Assembly (NCBI GenBank): GCA_050943595.1
Contig: JBMNPM010000016.1
Coordinates: forward strand, 1 to 31,289
Source: JAXGXJ01 sp050943595
GTDB taxonomy: Bacteria > Actinomycetota > Thermoleophilia > RBG-16-64-13
Reading direction: 5' to 3'
DNA length: 31,289 bases
The notes beneath the pieces were generated by a model. The model was given only the letters and a program-made list of their open reading frames with translations. It was not told the origin of the DNA and made no database searches. Positions 8,063 to 15,998 of this stretch are shown piece by piece (the first letter of the stretch is position 1; every line of letters begins with the position of its first letter). A program made the position numbers and the translations under genes.

Positions 8063-9671
8063 CTCTGTGAGATCGTTGCTTGAGTGCGGTTGCGCTCGTC
8101 TCACGTTTCCATCCGACCTCTCCAAGGTCTCTGAGGTGCGGGCATGGTTGGCCGACGTGACGCGATCAACTCCTCTGAATAAGAGCCGTATCCACGATCT
8201 CCAGTTGGCCGCCTCGGAGGCCGTGGCCAACGCTATGGAGCATGCCGAGAGCGACGTAGACGTGGGTGTCTGGATCCTGTCTGATCGCGTAGTGATCGAG
8301 ATCACCAACACCGGCGTTTTCCTACCTCGATTTCACAACAATGATGAGCGTCGCTATCGCGGTCTCGGTCTCCCCCTCATGGTGTCTCTTGGCGATGACG
8401 TCCACATCAGTCGCGATGCGGCAGACAGGATGACGGTCTCGCTCACCTTCCTATTCGACAAGGAGCAGGGAGAGGTCTCACAGGCAACCAAGATCCCGCT
8501 CTCGGTGCTTCGCAGGATCGAGAGGGAGGAGTTGAAGTCCGCCGCTGCCCGAGCGCATAGCGAAGTTCTGGCTGATCTCATCGAGAGGGTGCCTCAGCCC
8601 CTGGCGGTTGGTTCCCTGGATGGAGGCCTCCTGCTGCACAATGCCGCCTATGCGCAGCTCCTCGGCTACAGTAGGGAGGAACTCGCTGCTCTTGACCGTG
8701 TTTCAGACTTGACACCGCCGGAATGGCACGAGATTGATAAGCAGAGACGGGCTGAACTCACATTGTCGGGAACGCAGGTCTGCTACAACAAAGAGTACCT
8801 TCATAAGGACGGTTCTCGTGTCCCGGTCGAAATCGTGATGCATCTGATCTGCGGTGAGACCGGCTCCCCCATGTACTGTGCCTTCATCACAGCAGCTTTT
8901 GTCGCCCGAGATGTGACGGCGCAGAAACAGGCGGAAGAGGCATTGCTCTCTCAAGCCGAGGAGTTGCGTGCGTCGAATGCAGAATTGACGCGGTTCGCCT
9001 ACGTGGTCTCCCATGACCTGCAGGAGCCGCTACGCATGGTGACCAGCTACCTGCAGCTGATCGAGCAGCGGTACGGTGATCTGTTGGATGAGAATGGGCG
9101 GGTCTTTATCGATTACGCAGTCGATGGGGCTACGCGCATGCAGCAACTTATCAATGGATTGTTGACACTGTCGCGTGTCTCTACCAATGGGCAGGTGTTG
9201 CAAGAGGTGGATTCAGCGGTCGTTTTCGCACAGGCCATGCGGAATCTTGCGGTGGCCATCCGCGAGAACCAGGCTATGGTGACCACTGGGTGCCTGCCGG
9301 TGGTCTCCGCTGATGCAATGCAGCTAACACAGCTTTTCCAGAATCTGATAGCCAATGCCATCAAGTTTCGGACGGACCGGATCCCGGAGATTCACGTAGA
9401 CGCTGAGAACGAGAATGGCCGATGGCTCTTTCGCGTACAGGACAACGGCATCGGGATCGACATGGAGTACGCCAAACGCATCTTTGGCGTCTTTCAACGG
9501 CTGCACGGCAGGGAGCAGTATCCGGGGACGGGTATCGGGCTGGCCATCTGTAAGAAGATCGTGGAGCGCCATGGGGGAAGGATCTGGGTCGAGTCAGAGC
9601 CAGGACAGGGGTCGTCCTTCTTCTTCTTTATGCCCGAGCACAGAGAAAGGGGCGACGTAGGACTGCCATGA
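8055..9671 (+). CDS. Histidine kinase with N-terminal RsbW-like ATPase, PAS, HisKA and HATPase_c
   Basis: 538 residues with no membrane segment. Residues ~15-140 form a separate GHKL domain of the anti-sigma/RsbW type (HATPase_c_2): N-box EAVANAMEHA, G1 ITNTG, G2 RGLGLPLM. Then a linker, a PAS domain (~170-285; LIERVPQPLAVGSLDGG, LGYSREEL, RDVTAQKQAEEAL), a HisKA helix with YVVSHDLQEPLR (phospho-His at residue 320), and the kinase ATPase (NLIANAIKF, VQDNGIGID, GTGIGLAICKKIVERHGG). The HisKA/ATPase resembles phytochrome-type cytosolic kinases. Two different ATP-binding GHKL domains in one chain are unusual. The stop overlaps the next gene by 4 bp, so the phosphatase is its probable partner. 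The start (GTG 8055) is tentative. Confidence 0.88.
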   Translation: MNPSVRSLLECGCARLTFPSDLSKVSEVRAWLADVTRSTPLNKSRIHDLQLAASEAVANAMEHAESDVDVGVWILSDRVVIEITNTGVFLPRFHNNDERRYRGLGLPLMVSLGDDVHISRDAADRMTVSLTFLFDKEQGEVSQATKIPLSVLRRIEREELKSAAARAHSEVLADLIERVPQPLAVGSLDGGLLLHNAAYAQLLGYSREELAALDRVSDLTPPEWHEIDKQRRAELTLSGTQVCYNKEYLHKDGSRVPVEIVMHLICGETGSPMYCAFITAAFVARDVTAQKQAEEALLSQAEELRASNAELTRFAYVVSHDLQEPLRMVTSYLQLIEQRYGDLLDENGRVFIDYAVDGATRMQQLINGLLTLSRVSTNGQVLQEVDSAVVFAQAMRNLAVAIRENQAMVTTGCLPVVSADAMQLTQLFQNLIANAIKFRTDRIPEIHVDAENENGRWLFRVQDNGIGIDMEYAKRIFGVFQRLHGREQYPGTGIGLAICKKIVERHGGRIWVESEPGQGSSFFFFMPEHRERGDVGLP

Positions 9672-11284
9672 ACATCCTCATCGTCGAAGACAACCCCGGC
9701 GATGTCCGACTTCTGGAGGAGTATCTCGCTGACGCAGGGCTTCCCTCTATGGTCCTGCTCAAGGCTGTTAGCATCGTTGATGCGTCGCGGTACTTCGAGG
9801 AGGGGCCTGTTGATGTGATCCTGCTCGATCTCGGGCTTCCTGACGGCCAGGGGATCGAGAGCCTCCGTAAGATCCGGAAGTTGGCACCCATCGCGCCCAT
9901 CATAGTGCTCACTGGCGAGGCCGATGAGGATCTAGCCGTAGAAGCACTCCGCGAAGGCGCCCAGGACTACCTCATCAAGAACACGATAAATGCCTCGGCC
10001 GTCTCCCGTGTCGTTCGCTACACTATTGAGCGCGCTCAGGCTGAACTAAGGATCCGCGAATCCGAAGACAGGTATCGCGGGCTCTTTGAGACTATGGCTC
10101 AAGGAGTGGTCTACCATGATGCCTGCGGGCGGGTTACCTCATGCAACCCGGCTGCGGAGCGGATCTTGGGCTGGGATTCAGAGGCCACGCGGGGTAGGAG
10201 TCTGGCCGAGATCGGATGGCGGGCCGTCCGGGTCGACGGGTGCGAGTGCCCACCCGAGCAGCATCCGGCCATGGTGGCGCTCCGAGAGGGAGTCGAAACT
10301 TCCGGGATTATGGGTGTTCTGAACTCCCGCTTGGATTGTTGGTGCTGGATTGACGTACACGCCATGCCGCGTTTTCGGTCGGGTGAGAAAACCCCGTATG
10401 AGGTCTTCGCCAGTTTCGCGGATATCACCGAACTCAGGGAACTTGAGGCGCAGCGGGCGCTGGCCCACAAGTTGCAGGAGGCGATGGAGAAGCTTGCCGC
10501 TCAGAATATGGAGCTCCAGATGGCGCAGGCGGAGGCGGGGCGCTTGCTGGAAGAGCAAAGGACTCTGTTTCATCGGCTCCAGGAGACCCTTCTCGACATC
10601 CCTCAAGACCTCCCCGGCGTGAAATTTGGCCACTTGTATCACTCGGCTACTCAAGAAGCCCGGATAGGGGGCGACTTCTACGATGTGTTCGAGGCTAGAG
10701 ACGGCTGCATCGGCCTGCTTATCGGTGACGTTTCGGGTCACGGGGTGGAGGCGGCTCGGACGGCCACTTTGGTCAAGGATACGGTTCTTGCGTTCGCGCG
10801 CCAGTTCCGCCGTCCGCACGTCGTTCTCAGGGAGACCAACAAACTGCTGGTCAAGAAGCCCTTCTCCGGTTTTGTGACCGCTTTTCTCTGTTTTCTCGAC
10901 CCGCGTAGCGGAGTTTTGATCTACTCGTCGGCCGGCCATCCCTGCCCACTTGTGAAGGTAGGGGGGGAGGTGAGGTGTCTCGAGTCCGTCCACATGCCAC
11001 TGGGCACCTTCGAGGATGCGCGTTACACAGACCGCGAGGAACATATCTCGGAAGGCAGCCTTCTCCTCTTCTACACCGACGGGATAATCGAGGCGCGGAA
11101 GGGCGCATCTTGCTTCGGAGAAGAGCGGTTGGTTGATGCACTCAAGAAGATGGATGGCTACGGGGTGGAGGCGTTGCCCACACTGCTGCTCGATGAAGCA
11201 CTGCGTTTCTCCGGGGGGCGCTTGGATGACGACGTGGCCCTACTCGCAGTCGACTATCTGCGGAGGATAGAGGCGGGCAGTTAG
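9668..11284 (+). CDS. Response regulator receiver-PAS-PP2C (SpoIIE/RsbU) phosphatase
   Basis: 538 residues. The receiver domain (1-~120) has acidic residues at VEDNPGD, phospho-acceptor D54 in VILLDLGLPDG, Thr in VLTGEA and Lys in DYLIKN. A PAS domain follows (~132-260), then a coiled coil (~262-305; ELEAQRALAHKLQEAMEKLA). The C-terminal PP2C-type Ser/Thr phosphatase has metal-binding GGDFYDV, GDVSGHGVEAA, SSAGHPCPL, FYTDGIIEAR and GGRLDDDVALLAV. ATG 9668 overlaps the kinase stop (ATGA), indicating translational coupling. The expected logic is phospho-transfer to D54 switching the phosphatase, which would act on an anti-sigma-factor antagonist. No STAS antagonist or sigma factor is in the window, so the output is unknown. 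Confidence 0.9.
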   Translation: MNILIVEDNPGDVRLLEEYLADAGLPSMVLLKAVSIVDASRYFEEGPVDVILLDLGLPDGQGIESLRKIRKLAPIAPIIVLTGEADEDLAVEALREGAQDYLIKNTINASAVSRVVRYTIERAQAELRIRESEDRYRGLFETMAQGVVYHDACGRVTSCNPAAERILGWDSEATRGRSLAEIGWRAVRVDGCECPPEQHPAMVALREGVETSGIMGVLNSRLDCWCWIDVHAMPRFRSGEKTPYEVFASFADITELRELEAQRALAHKLQEAMEKLAAQNMELQMAQAEAGRLLEEQRTLFHRLQETLLDIPQDLPGVKFGHLYHSATQEARIGGDFYDVFEARDGCIGLLIGDVSGHGVEAARTATLVKDTVLAFARQFRRPHVVLRETNKLLVKKPFSGFVTAFLCFLDPRSGVLIYSSAGHPCPLVKVGGEVRCLESVHMPLGTFEDARYTDREEHISEGSLLLFYTDGIIEARKGASCFGEERLVDALKKMDGYGVEALPTLLLDEALRFSGGRLDDDVALLAVDYLRRIEAGS

Positions 11285-11304
11285 AGCGGAGGCGGGCAGT
11301 TAGA
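11270..11304 (+). repeat. 16-bp tandem duplication at the phosphatase stop codon
   Basis: gaggcgggcagttaga occurs at 11270-11285, containing the TAG stop, and again at 11289-11304 after 3 bp. It looks like a slippage duplication just past the gene end. Confidence 0.85.
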
Positions 11305-11371
11305 ATGGCCTCTCTGCCGGCCGGCCTAGGCTGACGTTCATGATGGCCGGTGTCGACCCGTCAGCGATGAC

Positions 11372-11475
11372 GTTGGCGATGACGCGGTATGGTCCCCGGC
11401 GGACTTTGGTGAGGAACTTCGGGTGAGCAGTGTGAGTGGGGACGAGCCTGGGGGTTTGTGGTTTCTGCTCGCACT
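11372..11475. repeat. ~105-bp direct repeat, left copy
   Basis: This stretch (core gacgcggtatggtcc.. to ..gtttctgctcg) is about 85-90% identical by eye to 15088-15192. Both are in the same orientation and flank 3.6 kb with two unknown genes. Read on the minus strand both copies look coding-like (RLVPTHTAHPKFLTKVRRG, then PYRVIA). This copy carries an extra 12-bp duplication (gttggcgatgac). The family is not recognised. The rest of 11285-11570 shows no gene. Confidence 0.8.
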
Positions 11476-11570
11476 TTCGCGCGGAGGCGGCCCGGGGATG
11501 AGACGACAAACGAGAGGGCGTCCGACGCACAGAGTAAGATGCTTACGACTCGGAAACCGCCCTATGGGGA

Positions 11571-12884
11571 TTGACTGCAATCGAACTTCCGGAACTGATC
11601 GACTACGAAAACGAGAATACTGGACTTGACTTCAAGGCCGTGCAGTATTTGAAGCCGCAGAATGGCGAACTTCTCATGGATGTCATCGCAATGGCGAATG
11701 CTGATTGGGAGGGCGATCGGTATATCGTGGTTGGAGTTAAGGATACGCCGAGCGAAAAGAGGGAATTTCCCGGGATCAAGGGTACTTTCACCGACCAGGC
11801 CAATCTACAGCAACTGGTGCATGAAAATGTCGAGCCACATCTAAACGTCTCATATGAACCATTGCGGCATCGCGACGTACTGCTCGGTATTCTTCGCATT
11901 CAGCCAGACAAACTTGCACGTCCCTATCTCATGAAGAAAGACTACCCTAAAGGAGGAGCTACCCTGCATAGAGGTGATGGCTTTATTCGCAGGGGAACTA
12001 GCAAGCATCGTCTGGAACGCAGTGATTTCGAGAGGTTCTACTCAGTCCGCCAGAAGCAAATAGGTTACAGCGGTGAGTTATTTGTGTCGTTCGCGGACTC
12101 CGACGGACAACAACGGACAACACTGCTCTCCGTTGGACATTCGCCTGTTCCTTCTCAATGCGCAGCAATCAAAATTCAGGACATCTTGAACGCTAGGCAG
12201 GCTGAAAGAGAGTGTCAGCGGGAACAGCAACGTCGGTACGAAGAGAACATGCGAAGGCTTGAGGCGACCAGTCCCTATATCTCCAATCTATTCAAAGCCT
12301 TTGGCGACATCACTATCTCAAATCCGCTTGCCGGAGCCGGTCTCGCAAGCATGGGATCTCTTTCCTCCATGTTTGGGTCGTCAGTCCCATATGAACATCG
12401 GTCAGACGAGGAACTTCAGAAGAACCTGCTACAGATCGGCGATACTTATAGAGCTGACGACCTATATGTACTCCATGAGATCAGAGCGGCGAAGGTCAAC
12501 TTCGTGATTGAGAACCGGGGAGAAGAGTATGTCGAAGATGCCTCTTTGCGATTGACAATCGACAGCTGCAACGGTCAGTTGGTGGTTGTAAAGAGGCCGG
12601 TAAAAAAACCGTACCGTAGTCTCTATTCTTTTGACTTAGCTCCACCTACTCCTCTTGACTACCCCGTCGTCAAGTTTGCATCCGGACAGTATGTTGTCAC
12701 CCAGTGGCTCGGCGACATCAAGCACCTGCTTCCAAAGATAGCATTTGGTACAGATTTGAGGATTGCGTTTGAAAACAGTCTGTCGAGATCGCAGATATTT
12801 CTCAATATAGAGCTATTGGGAAGAAATCTTCCACATCCTGTAGCCTTCCGTCTCCAGGCCGAAGTCGTATGCGAGGATGGGTGA
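11571..12884 (+). CDS. Schlafen AlbA_2 domain protein of unknown role
   Basis: 437 residues from TTG 11571. An in-frame stop at 11535 and no ATG or GTG between force a TTG or a later start; the purine-rich tatgggga is the only weak binding site. Residues ~8-150 show the AlbA_2 (Schlafen-like) fold signature: ENTGLDFKAVQ (15-25), ELLMDVIAMAN (33-43), GDRYIVVGVKD (48-58), and later GDGFIRRGTSKHRLERSDF. A charged coiled coil follows (~208-230, ARQAERECQREQQRRYEE). The remaining ~200 residues look like beta-rich sandwich sequence and match nothing I know. AlbA_2 proteins bind nucleic acid and are frequent in accessory and defence loci. It is followed after 182 bp by a membrane protein gene, and both lie between long direct repeats. 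Confidence 0.75.
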   Translation: MTAIELPELIDYENENTGLDFKAVQYLKPQNGELLMDVIAMANADWEGDRYIVVGVKDTPSEKREFPGIKGTFTDQANLQQLVHENVEPHLNVSYEPLRHRDVLLGILRIQPDKLARPYLMKKDYPKGGATLHRGDGFIRRGTSKHRLERSDFERFYSVRQKQIGYSGELFVSFADSDGQQRTTLLSVGHSPVPSQCAAIKIQDILNARQAERECQREQQRRYEENMRRLEATSPYISNLFKAFGDITISNPLAGAGLASMGSLSSMFGSSVPYEHRSDEELQKNLLQIGDTYRADDLYVLHEIRAAKVNFVIENRGEEYVEDASLRLTIDSCNGQLVVVKRPVKKPYRSLYSFDLAPPTPLDYPVVKFASGQYVVTQWLGDIKHLLPKIAFGTDLRIAFENSLSRSQIFLNIELLGRNLPHPVAFRLQAEVVCEDG

Positions 12885-13066
12885 TGGTCCGCACTGATGC
12901 AGTCAGTACGGGACGGCGGAGGAGCTGGATTGTTCGGCCGTCTTGCTCCGATGAAGACCGGACATTACTTGGTCTGTCACCACTTGGGCTCCTGAGAAGT
13001 GAGTCGTAAGATCTTTCCGCTCAATACACGCAGAGTTGGTGGGGCATCTAGAGGTAGAGGTGCGAT

Positions 13067-14452
13067 GTGAGTCCGACAGGTCAGGAGAATCGGGAGGGGC
13101 TGTCGCGTCTGAGACTGATCGCACAGTTTCTGCTAGCGTGGGAGTCTCTCACATGTATGGCGCTGGTCGGTACCGCCATAGTCTTCATGGTCTGGCCGCA
13201 AGCATACGGGCTGATCCCCGGCTACCTCACCAACCCATGTCCAGATCAGCAAAGTAGATTGGATTTCATGCTCAGTAGCATTACGCAGGGCGGAGCCGTG
13301 CTATTTGCGCTGGTAGCTTCTGTGCTCACTTGGGCGTCAACTTCCACGGCGCGGTATCGCTTTCCCTTATCCTATTGGACGCTGGGATTTCGCGGGTGGG
13401 CAAGAGTGTTTCTCATGGCCGTGAGCGTGTTCCTTCCATTGGTACTTCTTCTCATCGATGGATATGTGCTTTCTCCGTGGGCGTTGGCTTTCTTTGTCCT
13501 CGCATTGGTCGTGCTGTTTTTCCTCGCGGTTGATCAAGTCCGCAACACTACACTTGACACATTTGCCATGGTGGCGTTCAAGAAGCTCAAGAAGCGCAAG
13601 AAGCCCGTGGGGCTGCCGCCACACTGGATTCCGCATCTACAGGATATGGCCTCCAGAGCACTTCACTCTTTCGATGAGGAGGACTTGTCAAAGATTCTCG
13701 TGGTTCTTGGCAATATCTTACCGAACGGTGGTACGCCTGGATCCAGCATCCATTATTATGTTGCGGCTCTGGGGCGCGAAATCACCGACCAGTGCGATGA
13801 TTCCCAGCTCTCCATCTTTCTCCACTCAGTCTGCGGATTCGCAGCCCCTCTGGCTAGCCCCCCCTTTATGCAGCTTCGGGACAAACAACAACGCGAACTA
13901 GATAAGTCCCTAAAGGGCGGCGATATGAACACCTTGATCGAGGCCGCACTCAACCCGTGTTATCGACTCGGGCTCGATAGGCCATCAAAGGACTATTTCT
14001 GGGGGATTGTCTTGCTTCTGCTACAGGTTCACGAGCAGTCCACGGCAACCAAATGGCGGCGTGCTCAGTATGTGAGAAATGCGCTATGTACGATACTGCT
14101 GGACTACTATGTTTGGGATATGGTGACCAGCACGAATACTATATCGTCCATTTGGGATCTCACACTGGTTTCATTCGCCAAAGACGTCAAACTCGATTTC
14201 AGTGATGAAAACCTAGTCAAGAGTGTCTACTCCTCCTGCCTGATGCACATCGATATTTATCTAGATAAGACTGGCGACCGAGAAGGGATGCGCAGCGAAC
14301 TCTCGAATCTGAAAGGGCTCGCTTTGAACCGGCTAATCGCTGATCTCTATACGTCTGCGTACGATTTGTCCTGTGGTAAAAAGGTCAATTGCTGGCACTA
14401 TGGTGTCAGAACCCGGGGTGTTGTCAAGGGTGACATATGCGTATTCCACTGA
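13067..14452 (+). CDS. Four-helix membrane protein of unknown function, 3' end altered by an IS end
   Basis: 461 residues from GTG 13067, preceded by agaggtagaggtgcgat. Four hydrophobic segments lie at ~17-45, 70-92, 112-133 and 134-156. Then come the basic stretch FKKLKKRKKPVG and a ~290-residue soluble, mostly helical domain without recognised motifs. The fourth helix is directly followed by positive charge, suggesting the domain is cytosolic. The last codons (CVFH and the TGA stop) fall inside the IS21-like end that begins at 14438, so the native C-terminus is probably missing. Its partner is likely the AlbA_2 protein upstream. I do not recognise the family. Confidence 0.65.
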   Translation: MSPTGQENREGLSRLRLIAQFLLAWESLTCMALVGTAIVFMVWPQAYGLIPGYLTNPCPDQQSRLDFMLSSITQGGAVLFALVASVLTWASTSTARYRFPLSYWTLGFRGWARVFLMAVSVFLPLVLLLIDGYVLSPWALAFFVLALVVLFFLAVDQVRNTTLDTFAMVAFKKLKKRKKPVGLPPHWIPHLQDMASRALHSFDEEDLSKILVVLGNILPNGGTPGSSIHYYVAALGREITDQCDDSQLSIFLHSVCGFAAPLASPPFMQLRDKQQRELDKSLKGGDMNTLIEAALNPCYRLGLDRPSKDYFWGIVLLLLQVHEQSTATKWRRAQYVRNALCTILLDYYVWDMVTSTNTISSIWDLTLVSFAKDVKLDFSDENLVKSVYSSCLMHIDIYLDKTGDREGMRSELSNLKGLALNRLIADLYTSAYDLSCGKKVNCWHYGVRTRGVVKGDICVFH

Positions 14453-14540
14453 AACCAATCGCCTGCCCCACGTTCATGCCGATCAGCCATTTCACCTCAT
14501 GGCGATCAAGTCGGAGCGAAGCTACACTTCAGGTCTTCCT
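14438..14540 (+). mobile_element. Solitary IS21-like terminal remnant, copy 2
   Basis: It starts tgcgtattccactgaaacc and continues atgccgatcag, ggcgatcaagtcggagcga and tcttcctt, aligning with 2204-2313 in the same orientation. The 12-mer catgccgatcag (14475-14486) is repeated inverted as ctgatcggcatg at about 14550-14561. No transposase genes accompany it. Confidence 0.5.
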
Positions 14541-14826
14541 TCTTAACAGACTGATCGGCATGGGTAAGCTCGTGCCTTTACATTTGTGCATGGAGCCTTC
14601 TTTCAGTTCGAGTCCGATGGCGTTATGGATGAGAAGTGGACTGTACTTTTACTGAATGGGACCTTCGTAATCAATCAATACTTCCTACAAGTGTCCCTTA
14701 CTGCTTCGCTTCACCGCAGAAACTCTTCTGTCAATGGTATCGCTTACGTTGAGTCATCGTGGGTTGGCAAAATCACAGCCTCCCGCCAAACGATACCTCC
14801 TGTTGTGCCTCGCCCACCTGGTATTG
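14541..14826. other. No supported gene; one weak plus-strand frame
   Basis: A plus frame from ATG 14586 to 14846 (86 codons; GAFFQFESDGVMDEKWTV, then LLLNGTFVINQYFLQ) has no ribosome binding site and no family I recognise. It could be a remnant of the gene cut by the IS end, or chance. Nothing else is seen. Confidence 0.3.
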
Positions 14827-15087
14827 TTACGCCCATAGAATATTAGCCATCTGCAGCTGGGCTTCACTAACAGTAGCTCTGGTGAGGTCGGCGAATACTA
14901 GACTTGCGTTCTGGAGATTTGCATTACCCAAGTCGGCATTCTGTAGTCTGGCATAATTCAGATTCGCCCCTCAGGTTCGCACCAACTAGTGTGCCCCTCT
15001 CAAGTGATGCCGCTTCCAATTTCGCTCCAGAAAGTCGCTCCAGAGAGGTTCGTTTGGCTCCAATCTACTCCGCGCCTTCTAGCGAAC
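14827..15087 (-). pseudogene. Pentapeptide-repeat protein, broken
   Basis: The minus strand carries typical A(D/N)LxX repeats: RLQNADLGNANLQNASL, then FADLTRATVSEAQLQMANI, ending WA and a stop at 14827-14829. Upstream, in another frame, are SGAKLEAASLERGTL and VGANLRG. Joining the parts needs about 2 bp added near 14968, and a TAG interrupts the frame near 15070. The 5' side merges with the long direct repeat at 15088. Pentapeptide-repeat proteins form right-handed beta helices, some of which mimic DNA. This one is not functional as read. Confidence 0.7.
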
Positions 15088-15192
15088 CGTCGGCGATAAC
15101 GCGGTATGGTCCCGGCGGACTTTGGTGAGGAGCTTCGGGTGAGCAGTGCGAGTGGGGACGAGCCTGGAAGTCTGTCGTTTCTGCTCGTACTG
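15088..15192. repeat. ~105-bp direct repeat, right copy
   Basis: Partner of 11372-11475 (gataacgcggtatggtcc.. to ..gtttctgctcg). On the minus strand it reads RLVPTRTAHPKLLTKVRR. One missing base relative to the left copy breaks the following PYRVIADGS, which restored would run in frame into the pentapeptide remnant. It may therefore be a fragment of that gene's 5' part or of an unidentified mobile element. Confidence 0.8.
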
Positions 15193-15360
15193 TCCGAAGA
15201 AAACCCCGATACCCCCGATACTGGCTTCGTCGCTAACTGCCTCTAGTCTACTGGGGTCCGCCAGTTCAAGCCCCATTCGATCCCCATCTGCTTCGTCCAT
15301 TCAACGGATAGCGATGTAGAGAACGAGCCACGACCACGTCGGTTAGCGGCGCACTTGAGA

Positions 15361-15428
15361 AGGAGATTGTCGTCGTTTCCGGTCTTGCTTGATAAGGAAG
15401 TTGTCGTCATTTCCGGGCTCTCTTGGTA
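15361..15428. repeat. 34-bp tandem repeat, two copies
   Basis: aggagattgtcgtcgtttcc and following (15361-15394) is repeated as aggaagttgtcgtcatttcc and following (15395-15428). Such paired sequences with tgtcgtcatttccgg occur in IS ends, but I cannot assign a family. Two copies with no spacer pattern exclude a CRISPR. Confidence 0.65.
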
Positions 15429-15725
15429 AATAACTATACACTAGTTTAATGAAGTTATCAGGTGGCAGATTAGGGTAATAAGGCCCGCAAAAATACATCG
15501 ATACTAAGATGATGCGGCGTAGGACGGCTAGAGTTAGTTAACGTACCTATACTTAATCTGTGTATCTGCGGACGCTACGACGCGGGGTCTATGTATGCGT
15601 GTGGGGGTATGGAATGCCGTGTTGCTGAGTCTTCAATACTCTCATTTTATCACCTTCGTTTTATCATTTGAATACGGCTTGTCTATGGTATAGGCATTTA
15701 TGGTTTATAATAAAATATGTGAAGG
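15429..15725. other. AT-rich gene-free stretch
   Basis: This is clearly more AT-rich than the rest of the window (ttatcaccttcgttttatca, tttataataaaatatg). No coding frame is supported. A perfect TATAAT lies near 15706-15711, without a good -35 at the right distance. It would direct transcription into the inverted-repeat structure that follows. The composition suggests acquired DNA or a promoter-rich junction. Confidence 0.4.
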
Positions 15726-15808
15726 TGTACTGTTTCGCTACGACGTGGTGCGGCGATGCTGTTTCGGGGGAAACAGCGGCTTGGGGACCGCCGGAAAGAA
15801 ACAGTACA
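15726..15808 (+). promoter_or_regulatory. Nested inverted repeats with four gtttc/gaaac arms upstream of a lipoprotein start
   Basis: Outer arms tgtactgtttc (15726-15736) and gaaacagtaca (15798-15808) are perfectly complementary over 11 bp. Inside, gctgtttc (15758-15765) and gaaacagc (15770-15777) form an 8-bp hairpin with a gggg loop. All four arms share ctgtttc/gaaacag, so left and right arms can pair in alternative ways. A strong aaggggggag lies 6 nt downstream, followed by ATG 15826. It may be an RNA switch or a multi-site operator; I recognise no known riboswitch class. Confidence 0.6.
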
Positions 15809-15825
15809 TATATAAGGGGGGAGCG

Positions 15826-15998
15826 ATGGGGAAAGCATCGATCATCCCAGCCATGCTGCCTGCGTTTGGGCTGATGTGGGGGTGGCCACCTGCGGCCGAG
15901 AGGAGGAGACCTCGACCACAGCGCCAGGTGGGGTGGGCACTGCGGCTCCCAGCATGCAGAGTACCGGGTTTAGCAACCGTGCTGCAGTCCTTCGATGA
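15826..15998 (+). pseudogene. Lipoprotein (substrate-binding-protein-like) N-terminus, frameshifted and truncated
   Basis: ATG 15826 has an excellent ribosome binding site (aaggggggag). The frame reads MGKASIIPAMLPAFGLMWG, a signal-peptide start. In the next frame the sequence continues GVATCGREEETSTTAPG, then GVGTAAPSMQSTGF, which is what follows a lipobox Cys in actinobacterial solute-binding lipoproteins (Thr/Ala/Pro/Gly linker). A one-base shift near 15880 separates the two. No binding domain follows; the frame stops at 15998. I infer a remnant of an exported binding protein that once stood between the regulatory hairpin and the carboxylase operon. Confidence 0.5.

Noticed and set aside
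10178..11044. 288-codon minus frame inside the phosphatase gene
   Set aside because: Shadow of the receiver-PAS-PP2C gene; no domain signature or binding site.
15361..15428. 34-bp tandem repeat as a CRISPR or origin iteron set
   Set aside because: Only two contiguous, diverged copies and no rep, dnaA or cas gene in the window.
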